The notes beneath the pieces are model-generated. The model had not been told where the DNA came from. It was given only the letters and a program-made list of their open reading frames with translations, and made no database searches. A program made the position numbers and the translations under genes. A stretch of 64,000 bases of DNA, from assembly GCA_941918925.1 (NCBI GenBank), contig OW799234.1, positions 66,617,543 through 66,681,542 on the forward strand, in the 5' to 3' direction. The DNA is from Phyto melanocephala. Lineage: Eukaryota; Arthropoda; Insecta; Diptera; Rhinophoridae. This document shows positions 11,701 to 22,051 of this stretch, one piece after another (position 1 is the stretch's first letter; every line of letters starts with the position of its first letter).

Positions 11701-12411
11701 TCAGTATTTTTTACAAACGGAAATAATTTTTTCGCAGCTTCTGGACAACAGAAAAGAACGATATGGGCATTAAAAGAGAGGCTTGGCAAGCAAAATACGT
11801 TAAACAAAATTAAAATTTATGATCGCGGTCACTACAAAATAGCATATAATAAGTTTAAGATTTGCCTTTATAATTTAGTATTTAACAAATAACACTATAC
11901 TTGGATGGGTATCAAAATGATCCTACTTTATCGCTTAATACAGCGAAACATCGAATGCCATTTGGATCATTGATTTTATTATTGGTTTTTCTTTTATTTG
12001 ATTAGTAAATTAAAATAAAACTTAATATAATGGTTATATCAATATTTATATATTTTTAATTTTATTTTATAATTTAATTTTAAAAATTGTGTTTTTTTAA
12101 TGTGTTTTTTCACGTCATTGTTGCTTTTTTTTTTCTTCAAATTTTTAAGTTGATAACGCCGATAAAAGATTAATAACTTACAAGGTGTAAACAGGACTGC
12201 AACGGCTACAATTACAATTTAAAATGAAAGGTATTTTGTTTTTGTAGATATAGTTTTTGTTATATTTCTGTTTTTATCCACGAACAAAATTTTAAGTTTA
12301 TCAGTTTGATAGAATGAAGATAATTTTGTGTCATGATTAACGTTAATAATGTAAATGATTGTTAACAACTGCAAGGTATTAACAACTGTTTCTATATGAA
12401 CACTTTGTAAA

Positions 12412-12810
12412 GGCCCCTTTCGCATTAGGCAACTATAATTGCGCAATTCTTGTGTTTGTTGTTGTGAGAGGAAAGGTCGGTGTGAAGGGGAAAGAATTGC
12501 CGAGATTTGAGTACAGACTTGCTGGTACTTGGCAATTCTGCTTCTGCTGTCATTCTTGTCTTGGAATATTTATTTGTTTTTGACATTGTCTTTTATTTCT
12601 TCTTCAGTGTGTTGTGTAATTTTGTGTGTGTGAAAATTTTATTTGTTTATAAGTGAATCAAATATTTAAAAATGATGAGAAATTGGAAGAAACTGGAAGA
12701 AATTGAGCAACCAAGTTGCTCAATGTGAACATAAAAGCAAGTTCAAAAGAAAATAAATAAAAATTAAAATTATACTTGCGCAATTATAGTTGCCTAATGC
12801 GAAAGGGGCC
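12412..12810. mobile_element. MITE with perfect 35-bp TIRs upstream of porcupine
   Basis: Ends 12412-12446 and 12776-12810 are perfect reverse complements of 35 bp, starting GGCCCCTTTCGCATTAGGCA. The 399-bp body is non-coding. The right end is 168 bp before the porcupine start codon, so the element lies in its promoter region. No clear target-site duplication could be assigned. Confidence 0.85.
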
Positions 12811-12822
12811 AAAGTAAATAGC

Positions 12823-12899
12823 AAGGCATATTCGCCTTGGTAGATTTTTAACATAACTTAAGGCGAATTTCCTTGGCGAATTCATGAATATGCCTTGAC
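12823..12899. repeat. inverted AAGGCATATTC pair before porcupine
   Basis: AAGGCATATTCGCCTTGG at the left and GGCGAATTCATGAATATGCCTT at the right are partly self-complementary (AAGGCATATTC against GAATATGCCTT). They lie just upstream of the porcupine start, so they could form a cruciform, a small MITE end or an RNA hairpin in the leader. Function is unknown. Confidence 0.4.
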
Positions 12900-12978
12900 A
12901 TAATTTTTGCCGGTTGTCTTGACAGCTGTAATAAATTAAAAAATAACAATTTTCGAGCTGGTTGCTGACTTATTTACA

Positions 12979-14412
12979 ATGGATTACTATTACTATGACC
13001 AAGATGGCAAAAATGAACTTGAGGGCAATGAAGATTATGACTATTACTCGATGGCACTGTCAGAAGAAGAATCATTTAACGATGTCTACCAAGGCTGCAT
13101 GAAATCTTCAACACAACAAGTGCAAAAATATATAATGGTTCTTTTAGGATGCGGTATTTTGCAACGCGTATCATGGGAGCTATTAAGACGAACTGCAGTG
13201 GGCAATATGCATAAATATTTGTACCATTTATTTGCTATAGTAAGTGGTTTAATATGTCTTTTGTTTTATGTGGGTCTTAGGAGCAGCATTTATGTATGCC
13301 TGCATGTTTTAAATTTATGCTTTTTTCTGAAGTTGGCGTTAAGATGGAAAGTCAAACACATGGGTGCATTGTTATGTGTGTACACAATAGTGTGCCAATT
13401 ATTATTTGAATTTTTTTTAAAATCTGAACAATATGAAACGATAAGGGGGCCTCAAATGGTGGTGGGAATGAAGTTGGTTTCTTTGGCCTTTGAAGTGCAA
13501 GACGAAAGAGAGGAGTATCAGTTATTAACATTCTTGGGCTATCTTTTAAGTCCAGCCTCTTTAATATTGGGACCGTGGGTCTCTTTAAAAGATTATAGCC
13601 CAGATTTTAATGCAAAAATTAAGTTAGGATATCAAGTTGGTAAAATTTGTTTAAACATATTTTTTGCTATAGCATTTTTAAATTTCTCTAACTGTATAGT
13701 ACCCTGGTTAAAGCAGTTGTTGAATACAGGTATATGGTGGTCCATATATTTAGATGGTTTTTCGGTACGTTGTAGCCATTATTTTGTTTGTTATCTTTCA
13801 CAGGCTACTCTTTTGACAACGACTAGTAAAACGTTGATATTTTCTTCCTCCTCTCCGGCATCTACTCAGTTTATAGTGAATCCCTTGGAAATAGAATTTC
13901 CTCGGTCATTATCAGTAGTTGTGCGAAACTGGAATATACCCATGCATTTATGGCTGAAGCAAAATATATTCAAACGATTACGTTCTGCAAAATGTCCTTA
14001 TTTTGGGGCCATTTTGCTTACCTTTATGGTGTCGTGTTTAGTCCACGGTTTCAACTATAAAGTGCACTTGGTTTTAATATCATTGGGCTGCTTTAGTTAC
14101 TTTGAAAATATATTGCGTCGTTATTTGGCTAAAGTATTCAACGCCTGTCTCGAATCAACCGGCTGCAAATATAATTGCAAGTACACAAATTGTCCACGTT
14201 CAAAGAACCAAATATTTAGCTTATCCATTCTACTAGTGCGCTTGGTTAATTTTATTTTTAGTGTAATAGTTATTTTTCAGTTGGCCTATCTGGGGGTTAT
14301 GTTAAATGATTCCACTTCAAACACTATGAACATATTACAGATCTGGTCAAATATGTATTATTTGGGTCATATTTTGGCCATGATAATGTTTGTGTTTTAT
14401 AAATGTATTTAA
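12979..14412 (+). CDS. por: Porcupine, protein-serine O-palmitoleoyltransferase
   Basis: ER multipass membrane acyltransferase of the MBOAT family that attaches palmitoleate to a conserved serine of Wnt proteins, needed for their secretion and signalling. The single exon encodes 477 residues, close to vertebrate PORCN (about 460). The N-terminus is acidic and tyrosine-rich (DYYYYDQDG), followed by many hydrophobic segments. Family hallmarks: RGPQMVVGMKLVSLAF, ILGPWVSL, ELPRS-like EFPRSLSVVVRNWNIPMHLW with the conserved Asn at 317, and CLVHGFNYKVHLVLIS with the presumed catalytic His at 356. Near the end are FSYFENILRRYLAK and FQLAYLGVML. The start ATG has an in-frame acidic leader and a TTACAATGG context. 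It converges on Rft1 and has a MITE in its upstream region. Confidence 0.95.
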   Translation: MDYYYYDQDGKNELEGNEDYDYYSMALSEEESFNDVYQGCMKSSTQQVQKYIMVLLGCGILQRVSWELLRRTAVGNMHKYLYHLFAIVSGLICLLFYVGLRSSIYVCLHVLNLCFFLKLALRWKVKHMGALLCVYTIVCQLLFEFFLKSEQYETIRGPQMVVGMKLVSLAFEVQDEREEYQLLTFLGYLLSPASLILGPWVSLKDYSPDFNAKIKLGYQVGKICLNIFFAIAFLNFSNCIVPWLKQLLNTGIWWSIYLDGFSVRCSHYFVCYLSQATLLTTTSKTLIFSSSSPASTQFIVNPLEIEFPRSLSVVVRNWNIPMHLWLKQNIFKRLRSAKCPYFGAILLTFMVSCLVHGFNYKVHLVLISLGCFSYFENILRRYLAKVFNACLESTGCKYNCKYTNCPRSKNQIFSLSILLVRLVNFIFSVIVIFQLAYLGVMLNDSTSNTMNILQIWSNMYYLGHILAMIMFVFYKCI

Positions 14413-14530
14413 AATGTAAAATATAAACACCAACGTGTAAAAGTTAACTTATTATTGTATTTTAATAGTTATTTAAATTTAATTTGTTTAAAAATAGTTT
14501 GTATTTATAAGTTAGCTATATTTTTTTATG

Positions 14531-14536
14531 AATAAA
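14531..14536 (+). terminator. AATAAA poly(A) signal of porcupine
   Basis: AATAAA lies about 120 bases after the porcupine stop codon, in an AT-rich 3' region. It is the first canonical signal there. Confidence 0.5.
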
Positions 14537-14726
14537 CTTTGTATGTATACAATAATTTTTTAGGTCTGATGTGTTTGTATGTGAACTACAGAAATCGTTA
14601 AAAGCGTGATTTTTCTTTTAAATCCAGATAACTTCTTTTTATATTAAGCCATCGAGTTATAAGTTAGCAATTCGTTTTTATATATACTACATTATAAATA
14701 ACCTATATATGTACATACATATATTA

Positions 14727-15328
14727 GGTTCGTTCGAGAACTCACAAATTTGTACGAATTTGTACAAATTTTTACTGCATTTTACGAAATTGCGTTCGTT
14801 TACACAAATTTGTAGTAAATGAGAGCACAAATAGAGAGCGAAAAGTGACAGTTCTTGACTGAGTATTTGCAAATTTTTACAACAGAAATTTCTTGCTGTA
14901 AGATTTAGCAAAACCAAAAAACATGATTCAAAAGGTAAACAAACAAACGTAAGCAAACAAAAAGTATACAATTTGTGAAAAAAATATTTAAAAAAAGGAA
15001 AATCCAAACAAAAGTGCAAAATATTATTAAATTTAAATTGTTTGTAAAATAAAGTTAGTTAACAATGTCTACAGACGAAAGAATGGAACTGCCTGAATCT
15101 GGCGCAGGTATACATACTTAAATACATATTTGCACATATGTATGTATGTACATAGTTCCCATTAAACTTTATTTATTTGCCATCAGCTGTTGCTTCAATC
15201 TTACGAATTTTTACAAATGTCTGTTCGAGTACTTTTTTGAACAAATTCTCTTTTTGAGAGTAAAATTTTCAATTTACTAAATAATTACTCATTTACTACA
15301 AAGTGCAGTAAAAGTACTCGAACGAACC
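14727..15328. mobile_element. 602-bp MITE, GGTTCGTTCGAG TIRs, TA duplication
   Basis: The ends GGTTCGTTCGAGAACT and AGTACTCGAACGAACC are inverted and flanked by TA on both sides, as for Tc1/mariner-type elements. A second full copy is at 43483-44086, and a 37-bp stub of it ends the first duplication unit at 34976-35012. Inside, 15065-15107 is an exon-like ATG stretch (MSTDERMELPESGA) ending in a GT donor. Confidence 0.85.
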
Positions 15329-15751
15329 TATTATAAAAATAGAAGTGTTTGTTCGTGACTGAATAACTCAAATACCTACTAGACAAAATTATACTAAAAC
15401 ATATATTTGATCTACGGGATGTTTGAAGTTTTTCTGTAACAATTTAGCCAAATTGATTGATATTGCTTAAACTTCTTTAGAACTAAGAACTTTATGTGAA
15501 TGTATCCGTAGTTTGTGTTTATCGAATATGAACATAAATCAGATAAGTCCTAAAGAAAAAATATAATGAAAATATGTATGAAAATAAAAATATATTTTTA
15601 AAGAAAAAAAAAATATATTTTTGGTGACTATTTTAACAAAATATGTTTAAGAATGTAAGTGGATACGTTTTAAAATAATAAGAAATTACTATATTTTTAT
15701 ATTTTTTCCAACATATTTTATTAAATTTACTAAGAATACTTGGGTTTTATA

Positions 15752-17874
15752 TCAAAGTTGTTTAATTTTTTTTTTATAGGTCCACACTAATTTTATAAGA
15801 TCCTTATTTTCGTATGACCAAACTGCCAAAACAATTATAACGCTTACAATGCCCAAAGCTAGGTGCTTCATAATGGAAGTTTTTAACTGAAAAGAGATAA
15901 AAAAAAGTGCAGTTCAGTCTTTAAGTTAAAAGTTAACTTAACTATTTCTCATTAATTAAAAAACTAAATTTCTGACATTCAATAATCATATGTTAGTTTA
16001 AAAACTTACCATCCAATAGTTACATAAAATACCCACAAAAATCAAAGTTAATAAAAATAATTTCTTTGGCATTAAACCTAATACAGGATTACATCCTAAT
16101 GGTTTGTATTGCAGCCAAATAAAACGCACACTACAAAATAAAGTTCATTAAAAATTGTATTAAAACAAATTTGAATAAATTTACCTGAAACAAATACGTG
16201 AAAACATGTTGATGCAGTTGGCGAATATAAAGCCGACTGGTCCGAAAATACTCGTCAGTACATAGGATAAAAGTAAAAAGCTTACAGAAAATATAGCCAT
16301 TAAATAATTGTATTTGTCTATATCTTGGCTGGTATTGGTGGCAAACATATAGCCCTCAGTTATACCATTAATTGCTAAGAAATATATAGCCAAGCAATGC
16401 CACTTAAGTAACACTACTGGCAAACCATCTGCAACAAAATCAGCACCACCATACAGTAATAGTACTGTGTGAGAATAACTTTGTCCAAATACTAAAGCAA
16501 GTAAACCTATTGATGATACGACTAAAGATAGGTGACTAAGAACTTGAGATGCTTGTTGTACGTTTGACTTGAAAATTTAATTATATGTTATGATTAATAA
16601 CTAGATTTCAAATATTTTAAAAGGCATTTACTTTATCTTGATGCTGAAGGGATAAGTCTCTGGCTATGGTTTGTGTAAAATAGAAATAACTACTTTCCTC
16701 TATTGGTCTAAAAATGAAACGTGCAGCTAAGCTGCCCAAATTATTGACGACATCGTAAGTGGCTTGCTGGCTAAAGCTTAACACTGGACTCATGGACATC
16801 ACATATTTCTCTCCTTCCGTTAATATTTGCTTAAGAACTCCCTGCTTAACAAAGCTTAACGTCAAAATTTGTAGCTCAGTATTAAAAAAACTTTCCTAAA
16901 TTAAACAAATATAAAGTTAAATGAAACAAAAAACTTTATTAACAGCCTCATGTCTTACCTTGTTAATCATAATACCGGGTAAAAACTGTTTAACATTTGT
17001 AAACGGAAAGTCTTGCATATTATCGAATATATCAAGTTTTTTTTTGTTCTCCATATTGCCATCTTCATATTTTTTATATTTCCCCAGCCATTGTATATAG
17101 TATGCAAAAAATCCATAATGTGTTACAAGAATGGTGAACGCACTAACCAATTGAGCAATCGCAAAAGCGTAAATAGCCACCTTACTATTTCCTAAAACAA
17201 TCCAAAGAAACACCATAGAACGTACAAAGATATGAAGTGTATTAAGAATAACTTTAAGTTTAACAAAACAAAAGACTTGTGCAATAAACACTGGAGCTTC
17301 GGCACACAGTTCTATGATACAAGACAAGGCGACAGCATAACAAGCAAAACGATATTGCACCGCAAATACCGCATCAACAGCAGTTAGCCAATTCAGCCAT
17401 ATATACACGCAAGGTAGGCTAATAGCTATGCAGATGGGGACTCTAGAAAGTTGATTATGTTAAAGGTGGACAATAGAGAAACAGTCACATATTTGCACAC
17501 ACAACTAGTTTCCTAAACTATAAACTTACGTTAACCACTGTTGATTTATAAGCTGACCCCATGAGCATTTTTCACGTTGCTGTGAAGTTGCGCTAAGAGC
17601 GGCCCGATTTATAGCCTCACGAGACAAAAATAGTACCGTGCTTTCTAGTAAAAGTAAACGTACATTCATAATGCCTAATACTTCCCGGCCAACATTGCGT
17701 ACTATAAACGCATTGATACCAAAGGTGACAATACGACATAATACCTACTTAAAAAAAATAAAAATGACAATATCTATTTTAAACAGTGTATAAATTATTT
17801 ATCAGTTTACCCACCTGAAAAATAATACTTAGTCCAGCATTTAGCAGACTACTCTGCAAAACATTACGTGACAT
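15752..17874 (-). CDS. Rft1: Rft1, ER membrane protein of N-glycosylation
   Basis: Multipass ER membrane protein needed for Man5GlcNAc2-PP-dolichol use in N-glycan assembly; its direct flippase role is debated. Seven exons: 17815-17874, 17530-17744, 16959-17442, 16632-16895, 16185-16567, 16010-16130 and 15752-15886. All are GT/AG with matching phases, giving 553 residues against 541 in human RFT1. The start ATG is at 17874-17872 (MSRNVLQSSLLNAGLS). Family matches in order: RIVTFGINAFIVRNVGRE, LGIMNVRLLLLESTVLFLSR, INQQWLTVPI, FVKLKVILNTLH, KQGVLKQILTEGEKYVMS, YDVVNNLGSLAARFIFRPIE, AINGITEGYMFAT and GPVGFIFANCINM. The gene appears intact. It is tail-to-tail with porcupine and head-to-head with the THAP gene. 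Confidence 0.96.
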
Positions 17875-18658
17875 CTCGGTATTATAATAAAATTATTAGC
17901 CTGGGCATTAAATGCTTATCATACCTTTCCACACATTTCTGCCTTGTGCGTGTTGTTCATATTTTAATTTTTTATTTGGGTTACTACCACAGTTGGACGT
18001 GTTATGTTGTTATTGGTTTATTTGTTTTGATTTTTTAGGGAAAGAAAATAAGAAGCAGCAACTAAGTTGCCAGATAAATATTTTGTAAAAGGGCTGTCAG
18101 GTTTTTGCCTTTTAAAATTTCCGTGACCAATTATATATACAGAGAAACAGAAAATGATAAATGAGTTTTTTGTTTCTTTAGAAAATTTATAATATTTTTT
18201 AAACGAAAACAAACATATAATTTTCACACTTTTATATATATATATATGGTTTTGAGAATTAAAGGTTTGTGAAATACAGACATTATAAGCAAGGCGAATT
18301 CATTACCAGGTGGTGTTGACAACGCAGCTGATCTACTTTTTTTATTTGCATAAATGATGGTTGAGTTGTCAAATATTATTTATGTTTACATAGATTACTC
18401 TTTCCCGCGCAAAAAAACACAAACAAAAACCTTGTAGTTTTTGACACATCGACAGTCAAAAGCAACAATAAAGAACCGTGTTGTTATTTTAAATGTATTT
18501 GTTGTAGAATTACCACTACTTGATAATTAAATTAGCCTTAAATTTAACTTTATATCTGGCAACCTAGTTTCTCAATAATGTTATTTGTTTTTCGAAGTCG
18601 TTTTGATGTGTTCGGTGTTTTATATTTAAAAATTAATTTTCTTTAATAAATAAGTAAA
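17875..18658. promoter_or_regulatory. divergent intergenic region, Rft1 / THAP gene
   Basis: The 784 bp between the two start codons hold no ORF of note. TTTCCCGCGC at 18401-18410 matches the E2F/DP consensus TTTSSCGC and stands out in otherwise AT-rich DNA. A (TA)n run occurs near 18233-18247. It may serve as a shared promoter. Confidence 0.4.
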
Positions 18659-20679
18659 ATGAGATCATGTTTTGTACCCTTATGCGATAGTAAAAATAAA
18701 GATCAACCACATCGAACTATGTTTCTTGTTCCTAAGGTAAGTGCACCGGCTTTTTAAAAACGTAAAAACTTACAAAATAATTACAAAAGCAAATAACAAT
18801 TAGGAACCATCTCTATTTGCACAATGGGCCAAAGTATTACCTAAAGTACGTGCCTTAAGAATAACTGATAAAGTGTGTCACTTACATTTTAAACCTGAAG
18901 ACGTTAACTATACATTTGATCATTGCATTAATGGCCACATATATAAAATAAAGAGAGATCGTCCAAGATTAAAACCAAATGCTTTGCCATGTTTGGAAAT
19001 GGCTAACAAAGACGAATTGGTAAGTAATTATATTTTTGTTACAAGGTTTAATGATTTATTTGGTCGTTATTGAAATACGTTGTAAGATTTATTTAGAGTT
19101 TTTTGAATAACAATAGATTAAAAGTAATAAAGCATAAGAAAATGGCTTACAAGCAATCTGATTAAATTAAAAAAATTTATTAATCTCATAAAATACATAC
19201 TTCCAAAATGTGTTTTGCTCTACGAACTTTGGAAATTAAAACAAGAATTAAATGAAACAACTTTAAAATAAAATTAAGCGGAATCAGAACAAAGATGAAG
19301 TAAAACATTTGCGTTGCTTCTCAATGTCAGTTTTGAATTTTAAGCATAAACTTCTTATTTATTTCAATTCTAATTATAGTTGATACTGATAATATGGGGC
19401 TTTTTGTCTTGTTTGAATTTTGATCTTTTTAACATGCTTGTAGGAGTTTAAGGGTGTTAGGTGTTCTCGTAGTTTTTAAGAAAACTTGTAATATAATTTT
19501 TATTGGCCATATGGCTACATGTATTACAAAGGAATTAATAAATAAATAAATAAATTTCAAAATATGTTTTAATGCTGTGAAAGTAGACCTATAATAAAGA
19601 AAAACTTCAGACTTTAACTTTCAATGTTCTGTAATGAGATGGTTTCACATGTACTGAAAAAACCGCTTAAAATATATTATTTTCTTTTTCCATAGTTAGG
19701 TAGGTATGGGAGGTGGGAATTAAAGTAGGCGTGTCACTATTTTTTTTGGCATTAAAATGATATTGACCAAAATCTATATATGCAAAATTTCATTATCATA
19801 CACCTAATCTATCAAATTTAAGAGCTTTTAAATTTTATTAATATCTTGCTGATTATAAAAATTAGCTTATGTCAATAGTGTGACCGTAATTGTATGAAAT
19901 TTCGGTAGAAAATAGTAAGTTATTTATTTTCTATATTTTAGCTTTCGTATAAAGAAAAAAACAAGTTAGCTTGCAGTACAAAATCTCAAAAAGTAATTGA
20001 TAATAGTATATCCGAACAAATACATGATATGATAATTGAAGAAAATCAACCGGAAAATGAATTAGAAATTAAATATGATGATAATTTAATTCAACAAACT
20101 TTTACAGAAGATGACTATACAATTATTGTTAATTTTGATGAAAATATTACAAGTCATGAATCAACGAATAATGTTATACCAGAGACCCAAACAACTGCTC
20201 CAACTTTAGAAGAACCATTTATTGAAGCGCCAACATCAATACAAATTGAAATCAATCAGAAAGTGGTTACGACAAATTTGTTTAACTTATTCTATGACAA
20301 TGTCTACGAAGTTTTAGTACCCAATACACTGTGGGGTATACATCGTTGTCCAGATCGTTCTGTTATATGTTACTCCTACATGGACATTCTCAATTTGAAA
20401 ATTTCTAAAATGATCTCAATAAATAAAGACGGTGAAGTTCAATTAATTTTCAATGGTATTGTAATCAAAACACTCCATTTAATTCAAGATATTGATGATT
20501 TGGATAGCTTATCAATTGTTTTAAATGAAGTTGATATGTGGCGTTTATGTTTTGGAAAATCTTCGAATCATGAATGTGAAATTGCTGTAGTTCCAACCAA
20601 TGGCAGCTGTTGGAAAACTGATGAAAATAAACAGGTATATTTGTGTAATGCATGTTTTCAAAAAATTCAAAGTAAATAA
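18659..20679 (+). CDS. THAP-domain zinc-finger protein
   Basis: Probable sequence-specific DNA-binding protein with an N-terminal THAP (C2CH) finger. Three exons: 18659-18736, 18804-19019 and 19942-20679, with GT/AG sites and phase 0 throughout, encode 343 residues. The finger runs over the first ~90 residues: MRSCFVPLCDSK gives the first Cys pair, FAQWAKVLP the conserved Trp, VCHLHFKPEDV the Cys and His pair, and LKPNALPCLEM the closing proline motif. The middle is acidic (20029-20250). The C-terminal part carries CPDRSVICYSYMD and ends with a second Cys-rich stretch (CEIAVVP ... YLCNACFQKIQ) that could bind metal. Intron 2 contains a LINE tail and other repeats. The orthologue is not recognised, and domesticated-transposase origin is possible for THAP proteins but unproven here. 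Confidence 0.85.
19501..19556 (+). repeat. LINE 3' tail with (AATA)n
   Basis: TATTGGCCATATGGCTACAT followed by GTATTACAAAGG and AATAAATAAATAAATAAAT matches, in opposite orientation, the tails at 3479-3545 and 3793-3860. It lies in intron 2 of the THAP gene. Further on (19690-19900) GGGAGGTGGGAATTAAAGTA is shared with 51885-51910 and, inverted, with about 7000-7030, marking another dispersed repeat. Confidence 0.55.
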
Positions 20680-21580
20680 TAAAAGGCGAATTTTAAATCA
20701 AGAATGGTCTTGTAGTTTGTATTACATAATATATAGTAGGGATTTGGAAGTTTTGATCTAAAGTAATTCTGTTTTTGAAAGGAATTTGAACTCAATAGAA
20801 TTATTTTTTCTTTTATATTTTTTACTTTTAGGTAAAAAATGATTGTGCTTCACAATACTTAAAATAATTAAGTTTAGCGAAAGTTGAGTCAGACGATCAA
20901 AGAGGATTAATATTATTATTTTAATAAAAAGTCAATTTTTTAGGTCTTTTATGTTTTTAGAGACATTAAAAAAATTCAGAAACTACCGTCTTAAAATACA
21001 TATTAAACGACTTCAAAAGATAGGAATGTCTATAATATTTTTTGTAAAAAATTTGATTTTTTTTTTAAATTTTTTTGAAAAAAAATCTTCTTGTTAAATA
21101 GATTTTCAAAACATTTTTTTTTAATTAGTATTTTCTTTTATAGAGAATATTTTTAAAAAACTTGTAACGATTAACTTTATTACTTTCTAAATTTTAAAAA
21201 GTTTTAAATATAAAAATTGTTCACTTTTCTATTAATTTACAATTAATTGTATTTAATGGATGTTTGCTAATTTTAAAATGTTGTTAATAATTTTTAATTT
21301 TTAAAGAAAATTTATGAAATTTCGTTTTAAAGAAAAATCCAATACATTTTGGAATGTTTGTTTTTTTTAGCAAAAACCGCATCAGGAGAAAATATTTTTT
21401 TTTAAAACGAACACATACACAGTTAGGCGGTTGAAGTGTTAGCTCTTTTTCATCTTTTGTGAGTGTCGTTGTCCTATTATTTAAATTTTATGACAATATA
21501 TATTAATGGGATCTTGTCGTGTTTCTGTTGTTTTCGACATAAAAACGCCATTCATAATATGGCTGAATGTTTGGAAATAC
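20680..21580. other. AT-rich spacer after the THAP gene
   Basis: Long poly-A/T runs and no ORF worth naming. No recognisable repeat was found. Confidence 0.5.
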
Positions 21581-21589
21581 GCCAAGTTC

Positions 21590-21668
21590 GTGCAAGAGTT
21601 AAAACTATTTTGCTTTTTCAAAGTCCATAGTCAAGGCAAAGGGTGGCCACATCGAGGTAAAGTGAATG
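21590..21668 (+). mobile_element. Tc1-like transposase C-terminal scrap
   Basis: One frame reads FAFSKSIVKAKGGHIEVK then stop. This resembles the KAKGGH tail of Tc1-type transposases. Nothing upstream aligns, so it is a small remnant. Confidence 0.35.
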
Positions 21669-21737
21669 GATTTTGAATTTTTTTTATTTTCACAAATTTT
21701 TAAATTTGGATCAATAAAAAAATAATTTCACATACAA

Positions 21738-22051
21738 CAAGTAATAGTGGTATATTCGGCCGTGCCGAATCTTATATACTCTCACAACGTGTAGTCATAG
21801 AATAACAATTGTTTGTATCACTATTCATCTCATATGAAACACGTACATACTAAATATAAAAAACATACATATAAATATAAAAACATCCCATTGTATAATT
21901 ATTAATTGAGTTTACATACATACATACATATGTATGTTAAAAAAAAAAATTAAAAAAATTAAAAAAAAACAATAAAAATATAAATAATACATAAAAAAAA
22001 AATAAAATTTTTTTTTGGCTCAGCTCTGTATACCACGTGTGTATGTATGTA
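21738..22051 (-). repeat. DINE-1/mini-me-like element, 3' half
   Basis: On the minus strand it ends with the hairpin ATTCGGCACGGCCGAAT and then ATACCACTATTACTTGT, as at 47129-47163 and 62975-63010. Upstream are GTGATACAAACAATTGTTA and a GAGCCAAAAAA block. Its (ATGT)n stretch is the insertion site of the LINE at 22052-24736, and the array resumes at 24737. Confidence 0.75.
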
